In this document: positions 5,110 through 5,301 of the stretch, in pieces
How positions within the stretch are numbered: the first letter of the stretch is position 1
Layout: each line of letters starts with the position of its first letter
The notes under the pieces: generated by a model
Told to the model about the DNA's origin: nothing
Seen by the model: only the letters and a program-made list of their open reading frames with translations
Databases searched by the model: none
From: JACCXJ01 sp052387115
GTDB taxonomy: Bacteria; Pseudomonadota; Gammaproteobacteria; JACCXJ01
Assembly: GCA_052387115.1 (NCBI GenBank)
Contig: JBQTJM010000046.1
Location: 1-5,301 of the forward strand
Length of the DNA stretch: 5,301 nucleotides
Direction of reading: 5' to 3'
Translations under genes and position numbers: made by a program

Positions 5110-5301
5110 ATGGCAAGACCACTGGGGCTGGAATTCGCCGGCGCGCTGTACCACGCGACTGCGCGTGGCAACCGGAATCTCGGCCGTGGCATGCGCCGGT
5201 TGAACGGCGTGTATACGCAAGCCTTCAACCGTCGTCACGGGCTCGTCGGGCACGTATTGCAGGGGCGCTACCAGGCGATAGTGGTGGATCGGGACGCCTA
5301 T
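5110..5301 (+). pseudogene. REP-associated tyrosine transposase (RAYT, Y1/HUH family), internally deleted, partial
   Basis: From ATG 5110 the frame is open for 64 codons to the window edge. Residues 1-22 (MARPLGLEFAGALYHATARG, then NR) match the conserved RAYT start M-A-R-P-L-R-x-E-F-x-G-A-x-Y-H-x-[TS]-x-R-G-N. Residues 23-64 (NLGRGMRRLNGVYTQAFNRR, then HGLVGHVLQGRYQAIVVDRDAY) match the later conserved part N-L-S-x-G-M-R-x-L-N-G-x-Y-T-Q-x-F-N-R-R-H-x-x-x-G-H-[LV]-F-Q-G-R. Intact family members have roughly 50 residues between these blocks, including the HUH catalytic motif (H-Y-H-L-L); here the blocks are joined in frame, so that motif is gone. The enzyme should be unable to cut single-stranded REP DNA, though it might still bind it. 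No good Shine-Dalgarno precedes the ATG. The C-terminal part lies outside the window. Confidence 0.85.

Noticed and set aside
1..5301. CRISPR arrays, tRNA or rRNA genes, toxin-antitoxin or anti-phage systems
   Set aside because: No regularly spaced direct repeats with unique spacers, no cloverleaf-like or rRNA-like stretch, and no recognisable toxin, nuclease or defence motif was seen on either strand.

Overview
The window looks like a GC-rich proteobacterial chromosome segment, most likely gammaproteobacterial. The DUF3302/HlyD pair closely resembles E. coli YiaW/YiaV, and the NodT-type outer-membrane factor, RND-pump remnant and REP-associated tyrosine transposase all fit that group. I cannot name a species. 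This is an accessory, rearranged region: three intact or near-intact envelope genes sit among at least five gene fragments.

Left part (1-1027). On the minus strand lies the first 32 codons of an unidentified gene running off the left edge. Upstream of it, also on the minus strand, is the C-terminal tail of a glycine-zipper (YMGG-like) envelope protein. On the plus strand at 806 a secreted protein begins with the N-terminal motif of the same kind of family, but it is cut off after about 60 residues and its stop overlaps the next gene. The 466 bases between the tail and this head hold no gene I can support.

Centre (1017-2771). A DUF3302 inner-membrane protein (YiaW/YibI type) is followed by a HlyD-family membrane fusion protein (YiaV/YibH type), on the same strand with a good ribosome-binding site. 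The 3' end of the DUF3302 gene is a tandem array of three 53-bp units. Because 53 is not a multiple of three, each unit is read in a different frame. The ancestral stop appears to lie at 1453-1455, two bases before the HlyD start, but the present frame stops at 1364.

Right-centre (2772-4594). Directly after the HlyD gene comes a 146-base piece of a DDE transposase on the minus strand. It abuts the last ~80 codons of an RND efflux permease, which are themselves frameshifted. The RND remnant ends with its stop just before an intact, lipoprotein-type outer-membrane efflux channel (476 aa). An RND pump has therefore lost nearly all of its permease (and any adaptor of its own), leaving the channel next to the YiaW/YiaV-like pair. 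Whether the adaptor and channel now work together is open.

Right end (4595-5301). About 515 bases without a convincing gene hold a possible terminator and two small palindromic structures. The second structure has a GTAG next to a stem on the minus strand, like REP elements. They precede a REP-associated tyrosine transposase (RAYT) that carries an in-frame internal deletion removing its HUH catalytic motif and runs off the right edge.

I did not find a clearly new defence or metabolic system. The notable points are the remodelled efflux locus, the frame-rotating repeat, the split glycine-zipper gene and the catalytically gutted RAYT.
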